The position numbers and the translations under genes were made by a program. A stretch of DNA of 64,000 bases. It comes from Flavihumibacter fluminis. Lineage in GTDB: Bacteria > Bacteroidota > Bacteroidia > Chitinophagales > Chitinophagaceae. Location: assembly GCF_021491375.1 (NCBI RefSeq), contig NZ_JAKEVY010000001.1, positions 806,001-870,000 on the forward strand. The letters are read 5' to 3'. Position 1 is the stretch's first letter, and every line of letters starts with the position of its first letter. Positions 63,101 through 64,000 of the stretch are shown in pieces. The notes below the pieces were generated by a model, which saw only the letters and a list, made by a program, of their open reading frames with translations, had not been told where the DNA came from and did not search any database.

Positions 63101-63242
63101 ACGTGTATACGCAAACGCAGAAAACCTGATCACCATCACCAAGTACAAAGGATTTGATCCGGAAGTAGGCAACCTGGGTATTGATGGCGGAAGATTTCCT
63201 GTGTCCCGGATGTTTAGTGTAGGTATGAATGTTTCATTTTAA
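60153..63242 (+). CDS. SusC/RagA TonB-dependent outer-membrane transporter
   Basis: A 1029-residue protein: signal peptide (1-20, ASAQQ), carboxypeptidase D-like domain (KISGTVSSGKDGTPIAGASV), plug (EVVVIGYANARKQDLQGAV, ITVLKDASSAAIYGAFAG) and barrel to the C-terminal Phe (SVGMNVSF). No STN domain. Paired with the partial susD that follows after 11 bases. Distinct in sequence from the SusC at 49672, so a different ligand or fragment size is likely. Confidence 0.96.
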   Translation: MKKITGILVFLFGLAISASAQQKISGTVSSGKDGTPIAGASVMIKGSSTGTVTENDGTYTINIPAGTKTLVFSAVGMKTIERSVGNSITVDVVLEPTGSSFDEVVVIGYANARKQDLQGAVSTVKVTDNFKGRPASLGNIIQGQMPGVNVTQSGDPTSSGSISIRGKGNKNGDAVLIVVDGVPGAPYNPADIETITVLKDASSAAIYGAFAGSGGVVLITTKQAKAGKMTIEANVWNGTQQAWRTPKVLTAEQFNMVWKDASTAAGRTVPKTYDPITFPYGNVTRTDWVDEIFRTGRMQHYDLTIRGGTNTIKALASVSYDDVQGTLINTYNKKLTTRLNVDFNLAKWIEIGQHVLYDFNKGQSAIGDGHTGTIFGAMAYPRFSTVREFGPDGELLYGGTVPRWALAEGFSVEADLRNPVAMLEKVKHNNPANKIFSKTSLRLKPLPGLQFRSEFSADVTSFRNESFQMRFLEPGRTINQNYRSISNTLASGWNWDNILSYNKTFNNVHDVAAMGGFLMNKRTSRYNWAEVRGYAFEDPYQTIFNNGTDWSIRPSEDIWEETFVSVLGRVSYSFDNRYFVSGSVRRDASSKLSPTNNSDVFPAVSASWKISSENFMQRFQQINLLKIRASWGQVGNIASVRRFIYAPPYQVTSWPLFLGPNGEGQAFGIFQPTIPNPNLKWERTEQINIGLDLSLFDNSLTATVDYFSKKTKDLIESMPTPSVAGVASPPEFNIGQVENKGWEFTLNYNRKIGSVDFNIGGNLGTFDNKVISIGQTAFIAHGNGVNSMNPLRSTAGMPWHSFFLIDAVGIFRNQKDIDDYTWTDPVSGTTKKIQPNARPGDLQFRDVNNDGTINDGDRVYMGAYDMPDFSYGFNLGANWKGFSLSLFMQGISGVNVFNGVKAMTYTGSKGWNMSTDVLNSYNYNPNSDIPNLAVVEDPNGNFSKVSDYFLDKADYLRLKNLHLAYTLPSSLMQQVLALKDARVRVYANAENLITITKYKGFDPEVGNLGIDGGRFPVSRMFSVGMNVSF

Positions 63243-63253
63243 AAAGTTCCATC

Positions 63254-64000
63254 ATGAAGACGAAACTAATAGCAATCGCTTTAATTATAGCTGCAGGCAG
63301 TTTGAGCTCCTGCAAAAAATTCCTCGAATTACAGCCTTATGGGCAGCCATCTGAACTTAATAACCTGACGGATGCCCAGGCAATGCAGGCAGTATATTCC
63401 CTGTTTTACTGGCAATACCGGGAAGGCACACTGGGCCGTGGTTTCATGTGGTTTGAAAACTGCAGCGACAACTTCGTTACCGGTCGTACACAGGCCGAAG
63501 CACAGAACATTAAAAACTTTCTGGATGAAGGTTCCAGCAGCAGGGATGTGCGTGATAACTGGCCTCAAATGTACCAGACGATCAACTATTCCAACAACCT
63601 GATCCGTTCGGCACCCAATGCCACCAAACTTTCCAACCGGGTGCGCAACAGTGTATTGGCACATGCTTATTTCATGCGGGGGTTCTCCTATCTCTGGCTC
63701 GCGCCCTGGTATGGCGATAACGGCCCGAATGGCGGTATTCCCATCGTTACAGAAAACACACCAATCGATGAAATCGATGTGCCTCGTCCGACTTCTGTCC
63801 TGGAGAATTATGATATGATCATCGAAGACCTGCAAAAAGCAGCTGACCTGCTTCCCTGGTTTGATGAATTGCCGCAGGCAGAATGGGGACTAATGCACAA
63901 AACCGCTGCATGGTCGCTCATGGCAAGAGCTGCCCTATACGCTGCACAATACGATCCTTCTTATTACGAGAAAGTAATTGAGTATACTGATCGTGTGATC
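63254..64000 (+). CDS. SusD/RagB-family lipoprotein, partial at window edge
   Basis: The frame opens with ATG at 63254 and is open to the last base, 249 codons. Lipobox LSSCKK, then FLELQPYGQPSELNNLTDAQ and AHAYFMRGFSYLWLAPWYGD, matching the N-terminal half of SusD proteins. Partner of the preceding SusC; the C-terminal half is outside the window. Confidence 0.92.
   Translation, partial: MKTKLIAIALIIAAGSLSSCKKFLELQPYGQPSELNNLTDAQAMQAVYSLFYWQYREGTLGRGFMWFENCSDNFVTGRTQAEAQNIKNFLDEGSSSRDVRDNWPQMYQTINYSNNLIRSAPNATKLSNRVRNSVLAHAYFMRGFSYLWLAPWYGDNGPNGGIPIVTENTPIDEIDVPRPTSVLENYDMIIEDLQKAADLLPWFDELPQAEWGLMHKTAAWSLMARAALYAAQYDPSYYEKVIEYTDRVI

Noticed and set aside
63329-63835. Minus-strand frame of 168 codons
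   Set aside because: Antisense of the partial susD gene.

Overview
The window looks like a chromosomal segment of a Bacteroidota bacterium, most likely from the Chitinophagaceae or a near relative. It has three SusC/SusD outer-membrane glycan uptake pairs, an ECF sigma/FecR pair feeding an STN-domain SusC, the Bacteroidota arginine route with an N-acylornithine carbamoyltransferase, DUF3667 and Ala/Lys-rich histone-like proteins, and promoters of the TTTG / TAnnTTTG type. The genus is inference; no rRNA is present.

Region 1 (1-18707, minus strand) is a polysaccharide utilisation locus (PUL). In transcription order it holds a UxaA-type sugar-acid dehydratase and an SDR dehydrogenase, then ECF sigma, FecR anti-sigma, STN-SusC, SusD, a DUF4397 lipoprotein, a GH2-like glycosidase, a putative TIM-barrel glycosidase, a beta-helix protein, and the start of an (alpha/alpha)6-barrel glycosidase that runs off the left edge. 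An AraC regulator is divergent from uxaA. The layout suggests import of an oligosaccharide by SusCD, periplasmic trimming, and oxidative breakdown of a sugar, possibly fucose-like.

Region 2 (19741-21220) is a scar of a mobile element: a tyrosine integrase lacking its catalytic half, five GGTNACC motifs, and the 3' end of the tmRNA gene ssrA, a common integration site.

Region 3 (21220-46283) is mostly housekeeping: a membrane-anchored MutS-like ATPase, rseP, dxr, an eight-gene arginine operon, a GH3-like acyl-adenylating protein, rplU-rpmA, a histone H1-like gene, a PolX-like protein with a degenerate polymerase site, an NtrY-like histidine kinase, mazG, a DUF3667 protein and a YD-repeat-like secreted protein. 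The arginine operon is preceded by a 34-codon reading frame ending in three Arg codons next to a hairpin, a candidate attenuator.

Region 4 (46276-64000) is a second sugar locus: a secreted Gfo/Idh/MocA protein, a XylR-type (LacI-fold plus AraC) regulator, a ROK sugar kinase, SusC/SusD, a lipoprotein, a large FG-GAP/ASPIC lipoprotein, a Tat-exported glycosidase, and a further SusC plus a partial SusD. Three promoters here (before both susC genes and the glycosidase gene) share the same two half-sites 21 bp apart, with a -7 box at an identical offset of 57 bp. This looks like a local regulon of the XylR-type protein and is the strongest new signal in the window.

Across the window, intergenic spaces carry a degenerate heptamer repeat (GACGTGA / TCACGTC) and CCTCCTTT-like pyrimidine tracts, which reach into one stop codon and create false upstream starts. 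Gaps of more than 300 bases without an annotated protein are only 20594-21219 (repeats and tmRNA) and 34662-35035 (arginine leader, promoter and a terminator).
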